The notes: generated by a model not told the origin, from the letters alone. A DNA stretch of 64,000 nt from Arthrobacter sp. Soc17.1.1.1 (GCF_036867195.1 NZ_JBAJII010000001.1:124001-188000); one strand, 5' to 3'; shown: positions 32,737-41,621, numbered from the stretch's first letter. Numbers and translations are program-made.

Positions 32737-33882
32737 CTACGCCGTCGCGGTCTTCGCCTTGCGGGGCGGGAGGGCGAGCTTGAAGATCTTCGCCCAGGTG
32801 GAGCCGACCTGCTTGGGCAGGGGGCCCGTGGTGTAGGGGAGCTTGTAGCGGGTGCAGATCTCGCGGACCCTGACCGCCACCTCGGCGTACCGGTTGGACG
32901 GCAGGTCCGGGAAGCAGTGGTGCTCGATCTGGTGGGACAGGTTGCCCGTGAGGAAGTGCATGAGCTTCGAACCGGAGATGTTGGCCGAGCCGATCATCTG
33001 GCGGACGTACCAGTCGCCGCGCGTCTCGCCGTCGACCTCCTCCTCCGTGAACGTGTCCGTCCCGTCGGGGAAGTGGCCGCAGAAGATGACCGCGTGCGCC
33101 CAGAAGTTGCGGATGGCGTTGGCGGCGAGGGTGCCGTACAGGGCCTGCTTGCCGGAGCCGGTCAGCATCGCGACGGCGGGCGTGGCGGCGTAGTCCTTGG
33201 AGAACTGCTTGACCACCTTGACGCCCACGGCCTTGAGGTCGCGGTTCATGGCCTCCTTGGACTTCAGGCCCTCCTTGTACTCGGGGATCTCGAGGTCGTA
33301 CAGGGCGATGCCCCACTCGAAGACCGGCGCCAGGACGGCGTTGTACAGGGGGTTGCCGAGGTTGAACGGGCGCCACGGCTGGTCGGGGTCCATGCGGAGC
33401 AGGTTGTATCCGATGTCCCTGTCCTTGCCGATGACGTTGGTCCAGCGGTGGTGCAGGTCGTTGTGCGTGTGCTGCCAGGAGCGCGCCGGCGTGACGAAGT
33501 CCCACTCCCAGGTGGTGGAGTGGATGTCCGGGTCGCGCATCCAGTCCCACTGGCCGTGCAGCACGTTGTGCCCGATCTCCATGTTCTCGAGGATCTTGGC
33601 GAGGCTCAGCATGGCCGTGCCGGCGAACCAGGCCGGCTTGTACTTGCTGAACAGGAGGGTGCCGCGCCCGGCGAACTCGAGCGAGCGCTGCAGCTTGATC
33701 ACGCGGCGGATGTACGCGGCGTCGGTGGCGCCGCGCTTGGCCAGGATGTCGTCGCGGACGGCGTCGAGTTCGCGGCCCAGCTCCTCGACCTGCTCGTCCG
33801 TCAGGTGCTTCGCGGCGTCGGGGCGGACCAGGGGGTGGCCCGATGCCGCGAGGGCGCCGGGGCGGGTCAGGGTGTCGGTCAT
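32737..33882 (-). CDS. Membrane fatty acid desaturase
   Basis: A 381-residue integral-membrane di-iron desaturase that introduces a double bond into acyl chains (stearoyl-CoA or lipid-linked). The three histidine boxes are GHNVLH (His105 and His109), HTHNDLHH (His140, His144, His145) and HQIEHH towards the C-terminus. It receives electrons most likely from the adjacent 2Fe-2S reductase, which lies 22 bases upstream in the same operon, like the DesA3-Rv3230c pair in Mycobacterium. A divergent PucR-type regulator may control both. Confidence 0.95.
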   Translation of the reverse strand: MTDTLTRPGALAASGHPLVRPDAAKHLTDEQVEELGRELDAVRDDILAKRGATDAAYIRRVIKLQRSLEFAGRGTLLFSKYKPAWFAGTAMLSLAKILENMEIGHNVLHGQWDWMRDPDIHSTTWEWDFVTPARSWQHTHNDLHHRWTNVIGKDRDIGYNLLRMDPDQPWRPFNLGNPLYNAVLAPVFEWGIALYDLEIPEYKEGLKSKEAMNRDLKAVGVKVVKQFSKDYAATPAVAMLTGSGKQALYGTLAANAIRNFWAHAVIFCGHFPDGTDTFTEEEVDGETRGDWYVRQMIGSANISGSKLMHFLTGNLSHQIEHHCFPDLPSNRYAEVAVRVREICTRYKLPYTTGPLPKQVGSTWAKIFKLALPPRKAKTATA

Positions 33883-33904
33883 GGGGTGCTCCTTCGGTGG
33901 GGGG

Positions 33905-35017
33905 CTACAGGTCGAGGTTCACGGGCCCGGCAGCTGCCGAGACGCAGGTCTGGATGAGCTGTCCGGGGGTGTTGTGCAGCTCGCCGGTGCGCAGGTCGCG
34001 GACCTGGCCGGCGCGGAGCGGGATGAGGCAGCTGTGGCAGATGCCCATCCTGCAGCCGCTCGGCATGAGGACGCCGGCGTCCTCGCCGATGTCGAGCAGC
34101 GGGGTGTCGCCGTCGGCCTGCACCTCGCGGTCGGACTGTTCGAAGGTGACGAGGCCGCCGTCGTGCCCGGCGCCCGCCGTGAGGTCGGTGCTGAACCGCT
34201 CGATGGTCAGCGTGCCGGTGCGCGAGGCGTCGGCTTCCGCCACGGCGGTGACGTCCGGCACGGTGCGTGCCTGCTCGAGGGCCGCTTCACGCCCCCACAG
34301 CTCCTCGGCGTCGTTGAGGAACCCTTCGGGCCCGCAGGCGTAGGCGGCACGCGAACGCCAGTCCGGGCAGAGGTCCGCGATGGTCCTGGCCGTGAACTGC
34401 AGGCGGCCCCGGGCGCTGGTGAACCAGTGGCGGACCGTGAGGTTGGGGAACTGGTCCGCGAGCTCGTCCAGCTCCTCGCGGAACAGGCTCTTCTCCGGGG
34501 TGCTGTTGGAGTTGATCAGCACCACGTCGGCGTCCGGCCTGCGCGGGATCAGCGTGCGGATCATCGACATGACGGGCGTGATGCCGCTGCCGGCCGTGAG
34601 CATGAGCAGCGAGCGCGGGTGCTCGGGGAGCACGAAGTCGCCCTGGGGCGGGGCGAGGAACAGGACGTCGCCGGGCTTGGTGTCACGGACCAGGACGTGG
34701 GACACGGCACCGGCGTCCTTGACGGTGATCGCGGGGTCGTGCCCCGCGGCGTTGCTGAGGGAGTAGGAGCGCCACTGGCGGACGCCGTCGAGTTCGACGC
34801 CGATACGCGCCCACTGCCCGGCCTGGTGCGCATGCCAGCCGTTGCCGGGGCGGAAGTAGATGGTGGCCGAGTCCTCGGTCTCGTGCGCCACGCGCGTGAC
34901 GATGCCGCGGAGCTGGCGGGACGAGTACACCGGGTTGAAGAGCGCGAGGAAGTCTTCCGCGGTGAGCGGCGTGGTGAGCGCGGCGGTGACGCGCGCCAGC
35001 TTCGAAAACCGGATCAT
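33905..35017 (-). CDS. Ferredoxin reductase (FAD, NAD(P), 2Fe-2S), desaturase electron donor
   Basis: A 370-residue flavoprotein: FAD-binding domain with WRSYSLSNA, NAD(P)-binding domain with LMLTAGSGITPVMSMIR, and a C-terminal plant-type 2Fe-2S domain with cysteines in GCRMGICHSC and a final Cys in LIQTCVSAA. The order FAD-NAD-2Fe2S is that of Rv3230c-type oxidoreductases feeding membrane desaturases. It is first in the operon, with the desaturase next. Its ATG at 35017 faces the PucR-type gene across 98 bases. Confidence 0.94.
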   Translation of the reverse strand: MIRFSKLARVTAALTTPLTAEDFLALFNPVYSSRQLRGIVTRVAHETEDSATIYFRPGNGWHAHQAGQWARIGVELDGVRQWRSYSLSNAAGHDPAITVKDAGAVSHVLVRDTKPGDVLFLAPPQGDFVLPEHPRSLLMLTAGSGITPVMSMIRTLIPRRPDADVVLINSNSTPEKSLFREELDELADQFPNLTVRHWFTSARGRLQFTARTIADLCPDWRSRAAYACGPEGFLNDAEELWGREAALEQARTVPDVTAVAEADASRTGTLTIERFSTDLTAGAGHDGGLVTFEQSDREVQADGDTPLLDIGEDAGVLMPSGCRMGICHSCLIPLRAGQVRDLRTGELHNTPGQLIQTCVSAAAGPVNLDL

Positions 35018-35035
35018 TCAACCAATGGTATGGCC

Positions 35036-35099
35036 TATCCGGATAAAAAGCTGCACCCGGGCCGTACACTTGACCAATAACTATTATCTCTGCGAGATA
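35036..35099. promoter_or_regulatory. Divergent promoter region with two palindromes
   Basis: TATCCGGATA (35036-35045) and TATCTC-TGC-GAGATA (35085-35099) are perfect palindromes between the reductase and PucR-type genes. TTGACC (35070-35075) is a possible -35 box for the regulator. Either palindrome could bind the divergent regulator. Confidence 0.45.
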
Positions 35100-35115
35100 G
35101 ATTGGGGCTGGTTCT

Positions 35116-36315
35116 GTGGGGTCCGACGAGGTGATGGCGGCGCCGCCGGAACCGCCCTGGCTCGCTCTTCCTCCCGAGGTGAGCGACCGGCTGCGGCCGC
35201 TGACCCCGGACCTCGTGGAAGCGATCATCGAGGCCGTCCCGCAGCTCGTCCCGGCCTACGCGCGGCCCATCGAGGGCAACTTCGGGCGAGGCCTGCGCCG
35301 GGGCGTGGCTGCGGCGCTGGACCGGTTCCTCGAGCTGCCCGGCACCAGCCTGCCCGCCCTGTCCGAGCAGAGCCGGCCGCTGGTCGCGGGACTCGGCAGG
35401 GGCGAGTTCCGCCAGGGGCGCAGCATGGATGCGCTGCTCGGTGCCTATCGCATGGGGGCGCGTGTCACGTTCCGTGAGATGTCGCGCCGCTCGATGGAGG
35501 CGGGCCTCGGGTCGGCCGTCGTGGTGGACCTCGGCGAATCGATCATGGCCTACATCGACGAACTGTCGGCGGTGAGCGCCGAGGCCTATGCCTTCGAGCA
35601 GTCCGAACGCGCCGGGGCCGTGGACCGGCGTCGTGCCGAGCTGCTGGAGCTGCTGCTGCTCGGGCAGGCGGACGAAACGGCCCTGCGGCAGGCGGCGTCG
35701 CTCGCCGACTGGGTGGTGCCCGTGCAGGTGGTCGTGGTCACGCTGCCGCTCGAACACGCCGACGGTATCCGCCAGCGGCTCGGGCCGGGGGCGATCGTCG
35801 TCGAGCGTGAGACCGACGCCGTCGCCCTCGTGCCCGATCGGGGGCCGCGGCAGCGGGCGGAGCTCGACCGCGTGCTCATGGGACGCGGCGCGGCCATCGG
35901 CCCTGCGGGCGGCCTCGAGCAGGTGGCGCAGTCGCTGCGCCTGGCGGTGCTGGCAGCCTCCATGCTGCCGCCGCGCGAGGGCAGCGACGAGTCGCCGGTG
36001 TGGGCGGACGAGCACATGACCGAGGTGGTCCTCGCCGCGGAACCCTCGGCGATCCGGGAGCTGGCCCGTCGGAGACTCGCCCCGCTGGCCGGCCTGCCCG
36101 ACGGCCAGCGCGCCAAGCTCGAGAAGACCCTGCTCGCCTGGCTCCGGCACTGGGGGCAGCGGGCGCCCATCGCGGAGGAGCTCGGCATCCACGGTCAGAC
36201 GGTCGGCTACCGCGTCCAGCAGCTCCGGGAGCTGTTCGGCGACGAGCTGAAGGACCCGAAGGCACGCTTCGAACTGGAGATCGCCCTGCGCAGTGACGGG
36301 CGGGCTGCCGCCTAG
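35116..36315 (+). CDS. PucR/CdaR-type helix-turn-helix regulator
   Basis: A 399-residue regulator. Residues 20-170 form a helical sensor-like domain, the middle holds a degenerate GGDEF-like fold, and the C-terminus carries the PucR helix-turn-helix (LEKTLLAWLRHWGQRAPIAEELGIHGQTVGYRVQQLRELFG). The start is GTG 35116, with ATG 35134 as alternative. It is divergent from the desaturase-reductase operon and probably controls it. Its stop overlaps the stop of the convergent glycosylase by four bases. Confidence 0.85.
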   Translation: MGSDEVMAAPPEPPWLALPPEVSDRLRPLTPDLVEAIIEAVPQLVPAYARPIEGNFGRGLRRGVAAALDRFLELPGTSLPALSEQSRPLVAGLGRGEFRQGRSMDALLGAYRMGARVTFREMSRRSMEAGLGSAVVVDLGESIMAYIDELSAVSAEAYAFEQSERAGAVDRRRAELLELLLLGQADETALRQAASLADWVVPVQVVVVTLPLEHADGIRQRLGPGAIVVERETDAVALVPDRGPRQRAELDRVLMGRGAAIGPAGGLEQVAQSLRLAVLAASMLPPREGSDESPVWADEHMTEVVLAAEPSAIRELARRRLAPLAGLPDGQRAKLEKTLLAWLRHWGQRAPIAEELGIHGQTVGYRVQQLRELFGDELKDPKARFELEIALRSDGRAAA

Positions 36316-37181
36316 GCCCCGCTGTACGTGGCCGCGGTCCAGAGGTGGAACAGCGCGTAGGCGCGGTAGGGGCGCCAGGCCTCCGACAGCCGCTCGGCGT
36401 CCCGGATGGTCGGGTCGCCCATGGCGCGGCGTGCCACGAGGTCGCCGGGTGTGAAGGCGTCGGGGTCCCGCAGGACACGCACGGCCAGGTAGTCGGCGGA
36501 CCACGGGCCGATCCCCGGGATGGCGAGCAGGTCCTTCCGCAGCATCGCGTGGTCGCCGGCGGGGTCGAGCGCCAGGCCGCCGGCGACGGCGCGCGCTACG
36601 TTCTGCACCGTCGCGGCCCGCGCCCGGGTCACGCCGACGGCGGCCCGCAGCTCCTCGTGCGGAGCCGCGGCGATGGCCTGCGGCGTGGGGAACAGCGTGA
36701 GGCCGGCGTCGGTCGGCGTCCCGTAGGCGGCAGCGAGCCTTCCGCCGAACGTGCCGCCCGCGGCCACCGACACCTGCTGTCCGAGGACCGTCATGATCGC
36801 GGCCTCGAAGGCCTCCGGATAGCCGACGGCGCGGAGGGCCGGGCGGCGGCGGACAAGCGGGCCGAGGAGCGGGTCGCCGTCGAACGTGCGGGCGACGGCT
36901 GCGACGTCCGTGTCGAGGTCCAGCCACGTCCGCGTGGTGCGCACGAGCTCCGCGAACTCGTCGTCGTCGTCCGTGTCCGCGGTGAGCGTCACGTCGCCGG
37001 ACCGGACGGTGACGGTGACGCGGCGCGGGCCCCCCGGCGTCGGAAGCAGGCGCGTGTGCGTGGCGCCGGACACGCCCGAGCCGGTGATCTCGCAGCCCGG
37101 GATGGCGTGGTTCGCGAGGATCGCCGCCAGCGGGCCGGGCTCGAGCGCGCCGTTCGGGGTGAGGACCGCGGTGCGGCTCAC
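36312..37181 (-). CDS. AlkA-like DNA-3-methyladenine glycosylase
   Basis: A 289-residue base-excision repair glycosylase. An N-terminal AlkA_N-type beta domain precedes the helix-hairpin-helix/GPD fold: LLAIPGIGPWSADYLAVRVL with the catalytic Asp in the following FTPGDLV. The start is GTG at 37181, overlapping the stop of the upstream SDR gene (GTGA). Unlike Ada-fused AdaA-AlkA proteins of many actinobacteria, this one is standalone with no methyltransferase domain. Substrate range (alkylated purines) is family inference. Confidence 0.9.
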   Translation of the reverse strand: MSRTAVLTPNGALEPGPLAAILANHAIPGCEITGSGVSGATHTRLLPTPGGPRRVTVTVRSGDVTLTADTDDDDEFAELVRTTRTWLDLDTDVAAVARTFDGDPLLGPLVRRRPALRAVGYPEAFEAAIMTVLGQQVSVAAGGTFGGRLAAAYGTPTDAGLTLFPTPQAIAAAPHEELRAAVGVTRARAATVQNVARAVAGGLALDPAGDHAMLRKDLLAIPGIGPWSADYLAVRVLRDPDAFTPGDLVARRAMGDPTIRDAERLSEAWRPYRAYALFHLWTAATYSGA

Positions 37182-37978
37182 GGGAGGATGGCGTCCACGT
37201 ACCCGCCGTCCACGCGGACCGCCGCGCCCGTGGTGGCCGAGGCGAGCGGGGAGGCGAGGTAGGTCACCATGTTCGCGATCTCGCGCGGCTCGATCAGGCG
37301 CTGCAGCAGCGACTGCGGTCGGTGGTCCCTCATGAACTGCCGCTGCGCGTCCTCCCACCCGAGGTCCTTGTCCACGAGCTGGTAGACGAAGTCCTCGACC
37401 CCGCCGGTGTGGGTGGGGCCCGCGATGATCGAGTTCACCGTCACACCCGTGCCGGCGGCCTCCTTCGCGAAGCCGCGCGAGACCCCCAGCAGTGCCGTCT
37501 TGGACACGCCGTAGTGGATCATCTCGGCGGGGATGGCGACGGCGGAGTCGCTCGCGATGTACTGGACGCGGCCCCAGCCGGCATCGATCATGCCGGGCAG
37601 GTAGGAGCGGGTGAGGCGGATGGCGGTGAGGACGTTGACCTCGAAGTAGCGGCGCCATTCGGCGTCGTCGATCTCCAGCGCCGGCTGTGCACCGAAGATC
37701 CCGAGGTTGTTGATGAGGATGTCCACGGCGGGCAGGACGCCCAGTGCCGTGGCGACGCCCTCCTCCGTCGTGACGTCGGCCGCGACGGCCACGAGGTCGG
37801 CGTCGGGCACGTCCTGGCGGATGGTCTCCATGGCGCGGACGACCCCGCGGTTGCTGCGGCCGTTCACCCCCACGCGGGCGCCCGCGGACGCGAGGCCCGC
37901 CGCGATCGCCATCCCGATGCCCTGCGTGGACCCCGTGACGAGCGCCGTCCTGCCGCTGAGATCGATTGCCACTGCCAT
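37178..37978 (-). CDS. Short-chain dehydrogenase/reductase
   Basis: A 266-residue SDR oxidoreductase. Cofactor motif TGSTQGIG (about residues 15-22), structural INNLG, catalytic Ser in ASDSAVAIP and YGVSK (Tyr-x3-Lys). Residues between 175 and 215 hold a longer substrate loop. The substrate is unknown. It overlaps the glycosylase start by GTGA, so the two are coupled, although no functional link is apparent. Confidence 0.92.
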   Translation of the reverse strand: MAVAIDLSGRTALVTGSTQGIGMAIAAGLASAGARVGVNGRSNRGVVRAMETIRQDVPDADLVAVAADVTTEEGVATALGVLPAVDILINNLGIFGAQPALEIDDAEWRRYFEVNVLTAIRLTRSYLPGMIDAGWGRVQYIASDSAVAIPAEMIHYGVSKTALLGVSRGFAKEAAGTGVTVNSIIAGPTHTGGVEDFVYQLVDKDLGWEDAQRQFMRDHRPQSLLQRLIEPREIANMVTYLASPLASATTGAAVRVDGGYVDAILP

Positions 37979-38128
37979 GGGAACTCCTGGGACCGTCGGG
38001 GAATGGGATCGGAACCAACCCTACGACGGCGCTGCCCGGCCGGCTGCGTAGCACGCGCGGCCCCGGTCCGTCACATCGGGGCGCGGAGCGGCGGGCGATC
38101 GGGGCGTGGAGAAAAGATCCAGTTCCAG

Positions 38129-38151
38129 CCGGTATATTGCTCCCGGTATAT
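38129..38151 (+). promoter_or_regulatory. Direct repeats upstream of the DUF4193 gene
   Basis: CCGGTATAT occurs at 38129-38137 and again at 38143-38151, start-to-start spacing 14 bases, about 75 bases before the DUF4193 start. The spacing does not equal a helical turn exactly; the TATAT cores could be overlapping -10 boxes. Confidence 0.4.
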
Positions 38152-38226
38152 GGAATACTTCCGCCTCCCCCGAGGTTGAGAGTGGCATCTGGGCGTATTC
38201 CCGCCCACAGAAGGAGATCTACCCCC

Positions 38227-38532
38227 ATGGCAACCGACTACGACGAACCACGCGTCCGTCCGGAAGACCAGCCAGCCAACGAGTCCCTCGAGGCTATCCA
38301 GGCACAGCGCAGCGCGACCACGCAAACCGCGTTGATCGATGTCGAGGACGGCGAGACCGCCGAAGGGATCGACCTCCCCGGGGCCGACCTCTCCCACGAG
38401 GAACTCCTCATCCAGGTCATCCCGCAGCAGGAGGACGAGTTCACCTGCATGTCCTGCTTCCTGGTCCACCACCGCAGCCAGCTTGCGCGCGAGAAGAACG
38501 GCGACAAGTACTGCACCGAGTGCGAGGGCTGA
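38227..38532 (+). CDS. DUF4193 protein
   Basis: A 101-residue actinobacterial DUF4193 protein: acidic N-terminal half and a C-terminal four-cysteine zinc-ribbon-like motif (CMSC...CTEC) in FTCMSCFLVHHRSQLA...KYCTECEG. Function unknown; members are small, abundant and near-universal in actinobacteria. The ATG at 38227 has AGAAGGAG upstream. An in-frame extension to 37966 is rejected. A strong terminator follows directly, so the gene forms a single transcription unit. Confidence 0.93.
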   Translation: MATDYDEPRVRPEDQPANESLEAIQAQRSATTQTALIDVEDGETAEGIDLPGADLSHEELLIQVIPQQEDEFTCMSCFLVHHRSQLAREKNGDKYCTECEG

Positions 38533-38556
38533 CACGACGTCCGGACCGCTCCACGA

Positions 38557-38586
38557 AAAGCCCCTGGCCCTTCGGCCAGGGGCTTT
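38557..38586 (+). terminator. Rho-independent terminator after the DUF4193 gene
   Basis: AAAGCCCCTGGCC (38557-38569) and GGCCAGGGGCTTT (38574-38586) form a perfect 13-base-pair stem with a CTTC loop, followed by CTTC. Confidence 0.92.
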
Positions 38587-38700
38587 CTTCGTCAGGCGGT
38601 CCATGTGCGCAGCCCCGGCGGCCCGGCATCGACGGGGCGTGCGCGGCCGGCTGCCCGTGGTGGGCGTGGTTCCCCGCGTGCCGCCCAGTACGGTGGAGGG

Positions 38701-39342
38701 ATGGAGTCGTCACACGTCATCGTCCTGCCCGGAGGCGGCTACGGCATGCTGTCCGACACCGAGAGCGAGGTCATCGCGGAGCGGCTGCGCTCGCTCGGCC
38801 TCTCGGCCGGTGTCTTCTACTACCCCGTGCAGACCCGGCACCCGGGCCCGCTCGACGCCGTCCGTGAGGAGATCCGCCGCGTCCGCGCCGCCGGCGTCGA
38901 GCGGCTGGCCCTCCTCGGGTTCTCCGCGGGCGGGCACCTCGCCGGGCACGCGGCGCTGACGGCGTCGGCGGACGCCGTGGAGGGGGTCGACGCCGCCGTC
39001 CTCTGCTACCCCGTGGTGTCGATGGAGCTCGCGACGCACCGCGGCTCACAGGACGAACTGCTCGGGCCCGACGCCGGCGGGGAGCTCCGCGCCGCCACCT
39101 CCCTGGACCGCCTCGTGACGGCGGACGCGCCGCCCTTCTTCATCTGGCACACCGCCGAGGACGAGGCCGTGCCCGTGGAGCACGCGTACCTGCTGGGGCA
39201 GGCGCTCGCCGCGCACTTCGTCCCGCACGCCCTGCACGTGTTCGCCGAGGGCGAGCACGGCCTCGGGCTGGCGGAAGACGCCGGTGCCGCCGAGCAGTGG
39301 CCCCGGCTCGCCGCCGACTGGCTCACGGCCCAGGGCTGGTGA
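38701..39342 (+). CDS. Alpha/beta hydrolase
   Basis: A 213-residue esterase/lipase-like hydrolase. The oxyanion region is LPGGGYGMLSDTES, the nucleophile elbow LLGFSAGGHLAGH (Ser within GFSAG), the acid Asp in HTAEDEAVP and the catalytic His in EGEHGLGLA. This resembles small BD-FAE/acetyl-esterase-type proteins. The ATG at 38701 follows GGTGGAGGG. Substrate unknown. The AEC carrier begins 31 bases after it, so they may be cotranscribed. Confidence 0.88.
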   Translation: MESSHVIVLPGGGYGMLSDTESEVIAERLRSLGLSAGVFYYPVQTRHPGPLDAVREEIRRVRAAGVERLALLGFSAGGHLAGHAALTASADAVEGVDAAVLCYPVVSMELATHRGSQDELLGPDAGGELRAATSLDRLVTADAPPFFIWHTAEDEAVPVEHAYLLGQALAAHFVPHALHVFAEGEHGLGLAEDAGAAEQWPRLAADWLTAQGW

Positions 39343-39373
39343 TCGGCCCGGTCCTCCCCGGGGGTGGGGCCGC

Positions 39374-40300
39374 ATGATCCTGCAGACCCTCGTGGCGCTC
39401 GGCCCGGTCATCGGGCTGATCGCGCTCGGCTACGCCCTCCGGGCCCGCAGGTTCCTGGCGCCCGCCTTCTGGGCGCCCGCTGAGCGCCTCTGCTACTTCG
39501 TCCTGCTGCCCGCGCTGTTCATCAGCGGCACCGCGACGGCGGATCTCGCGGGCCTGCCGATCGCCCTGATGGCGCCGGTCCTCGCCGGGCCGGTCGTCGT
39601 GACGGCGCTCGGGCTCGTGGTCGCGCAGCGGTGGCTGGACCTCGACGGACCCGCGTTCACGTCCGTGCTGCAGGGCAGCATCCGGTTCAACAACTACCTC
39701 GGCCTGTCGATCGCCCTCGCCCTCTTCGGACCCGGCGGCGTCGCGCTCGCCGCCATCGCGAACACCGTCCTCGTGCCGCTCGTCAACGTCCTGTGCACGC
39801 TCGGGTTCGCGCGCTACGGGGCGGAGCGGCTGACGCTCGCCGGCACGGTCCGGAGCATCGCCACCAACCCGCTGATCCTGGGCTGCGTCGTGGGGATCCT
39901 GCTGAACGTGTCGGGTGCGGGGCTGCCGCCGGGCGTGGCCGAGTTCGTGCGGGCGCTCGGCAGTGCGTCGCTGCCGTTGGGACTTCTCTGCGTGGGCGCT
40001 GCCCTGGACCTCCGGAGCATCGGCCGGAACCCGGGCGCCGTCGCCCTGGCCACCGCGGTGAAGTTCGCGGTGCTGCCCGGTCTCGGGATCGCCGGATGCC
40101 TGCTGCTGGGCCTCACGGGTGACCCGGCGGCCACGGTGATCCTGTTCCTGTCCCTGCCCACGGCGTCCTCGGCGTACGTCATGGCGCGGGCCCTCGGCGG
40201 GGACGCGCGGCTCATGGCCTCGACCATCACGCTCCAGACCGTCGCCGGGGTGCTCTACCTCCCGGTGGTGTTCCTCGTCATCCGGGCGCTCACCGGCTGA
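39374..40300 (+). CDS. AEC (auxin efflux carrier)-family transporter
   Basis: A 308-residue membrane protein with about ten helices in two inverted repeats, the AEC/malonate-transporter type. Recognisable are the N-terminal VIGLIALGYALRARRFL, RFNNYLGLSIAL and the second-half SLPLGLLCVGAALDL. Family members carry organic anions; the substrate here is not known. The ATG at 39374 is preferred to an upstream start. Its stop overlaps the end of the convergent GlxA-type gene by 11 bases. Confidence 0.88.
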   Translation: MILQTLVALGPVIGLIALGYALRARRFLAPAFWAPAERLCYFVLLPALFISGTATADLAGLPIALMAPVLAGPVVVTALGLVVAQRWLDLDGPAFTSVLQGSIRFNNYLGLSIALALFGPGGVALAAIANTVLVPLVNVLCTLGFARYGAERLTLAGTVRSIATNPLILGCVVGILLNVSGAGLPPGVAEFVRALGSASLPLGLLCVGAALDLRSIGRNPGAVALATAVKFAVLPGLGIAGCLLLGLTGDPAATVILFLSLPTASSAYVMARALGGDARLMASTITLQTVAGVLYLPVVFLVIRALTG

Positions 40301-41309
40301 GCGCGCGTCCGCCGAACTGCTCCTCGAGCTCGTGCAGGTCCAGGTCGCAGTCCCTGTCGGACCCCCGGAAGGTGCGGCGGTACGCGGCCGGGCTGACGCC
40401 GAGGCTCTTCTGGAAGTGGTGGCGCAGCAGCACCGCCTGCCCGAAGCCGGCCGCACGGGCGACGGCGTCGATGGTCAGCCGCGTCTCCTCCAGCAGCGAC
40501 TGCGCCCGCAGCAGGCGCTGCCCGGTGAGCCAGGCCGCCGGCGTGGTACCCGTCTCCGAGCGGAACCGCCGGGCGAAGGTGCGCTCGCTCATGTGCAGGC
40601 GCCGGGCGAGGGTCGCCACGGTGATGTCCTGGTCCAGGTGGCCGGCGAGCCACACCAGCAGTTCCTCCATCGAGGCACCGCACTCGCTGGGGATGGGCCG
40701 CTCGATGAACTGTGCCTGCCCGCCGTCCCGGTGCGGGGGCACCACCATGCCGCGGGCGATCGCCGTCGCGGCCTTCGGTCCGAACGCCTGCCGGACGAGG
40801 TGCAGGCTCGCGTCGATCCCGGCGGCCGTGCCTGCACTCGTGAGGATGTTGCCGTCCTCCACGTAGAGCACGTTCTCGTCCACGCGGGTCCTCGGGTAGG
40901 CATCGGCGAGGGCGCTCGTGTACCGCCAGTGGGTCGTCGCGGAGCGGCCGTCCAGCAGTCCGGCCTCCGCGAGCGCGAAGGCGCCCGAGCACACCGAGAA
41001 GATCCGCGCGCCCCGGCGGTCCGCGGCCTGCAGGGCCCCAAGGACGGTGGCGGGGACATCCGTCCCGGCCGAGAAGGGCGCCATGATGACGAGGTCCGCG
41101 TCGTCGACCCCGGAGAGGTCGTCGTCGACCTGCAGGGACACGCCGGAGGACGTCCGGACCATGCCGGGGACGGGCGTGCAGATGCGGAGGTCGAAGGCGG
41201 GCAGGCCGACACCGAGCGCCGAGCGGTCGACGCCGAACACCTCGCAGACCACGCCGAACTCGAAGAGGGCGAGATCCGGCAGGACGATGACGGCGACCGT
41301 GGAGAACAT
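40290..41309 (-). CDS. GlxA-family AraC-type transcriptional regulator
   Basis: A 339-residue regulator with an N-terminal DJ-1/PfpI-like amidase domain (about residues 1-190; VAVIVLPDLALFEFGVVCEVFG and the nucleophile elbow region VCSGAFALAEAGLLDG with a Cys) and a C-terminal AraC double helix-turn-helix (about 215-325; TVATLARRLHMSERTFARRFRSETGTTPAAWLTGQRL). The start at 41309 matches the family; no clear ribosome-binding site precedes it. TGGCAG (41320-41325) and CTGCCA (41349-41354) form an inverted repeat just upstream. Confidence 0.92.
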   Translation of the reverse strand: MFSTVAVIVLPDLALFEFGVVCEVFGVDRSALGVGLPAFDLRICTPVPGMVRTSSGVSLQVDDDLSGVDDADLVIMAPFSAGTDVPATVLGALQAADRRGARIFSVCSGAFALAEAGLLDGRSATTHWRYTSALADAYPRTRVDENVLYVEDGNILTSAGTAAGIDASLHLVRQAFGPKAATAIARGMVVPPHRDGGQAQFIERPIPSECGASMEELLVWLAGHLDQDITVATLARRLHMSERTFARRFRSETGTTPAAWLTGQRLLRAQSLLEETRLTIDAVARAAGFGQAVLLRHHFQKSLGVSPAAYRRTFRGSDRDCDLDLHELEEQFGGRALSR

Positions 41310-41390
41310 GCCAGCAGTATGGCAGTTTTTGAGCGTTATGGGTCGTTCCTGCCACTCTTTTTCCTGGCTCCGGAGGATCAGGATCGAGGC

Positions 41391-41558
41391 ATGACTCTTC
41401 TCCTGATCCTCCTGGCCATCGTCCTCACGACCCTCCTGGTGCGGTACCTCCTGCGGATCATCCGCACCGACGCGCCGGCGGACCAGCCGGCGTCGCACGC
41501 CGACTGGAACGTCGGTTCCCTGCCCAGCTCCGCCTATGCCCTGCGGCACGACGCCTAG
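41391..41558 (+). CDS. Small single-pass membrane protein
   Basis: A 55-residue protein: an N-terminal hydrophobic helix MTLLLILLAIVLTTLLVRYL followed by a short soluble tail containing Asp, His and Trp. It has a GAGG ribosome-binding site 3 bases before the ATG and normal coding composition. It is short enough to be missed by gene finders. It lies alone between the divergent GlxA-type gene and the convergent ltrA-type gene. Function unknown. Confidence 0.65.
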   Translation: MTLLLILLAIVLTTLLVRYLLRIIRTDAPADQPASHADWNVGSLPSSAYALRHDA

Positions 41559-41621
41559 GGCGGCCGTTCGGCCCCGGGCGGCACGCCGGGCCGCCCGGGG
41601 CCGACCGCTCGGGACGTGCGC

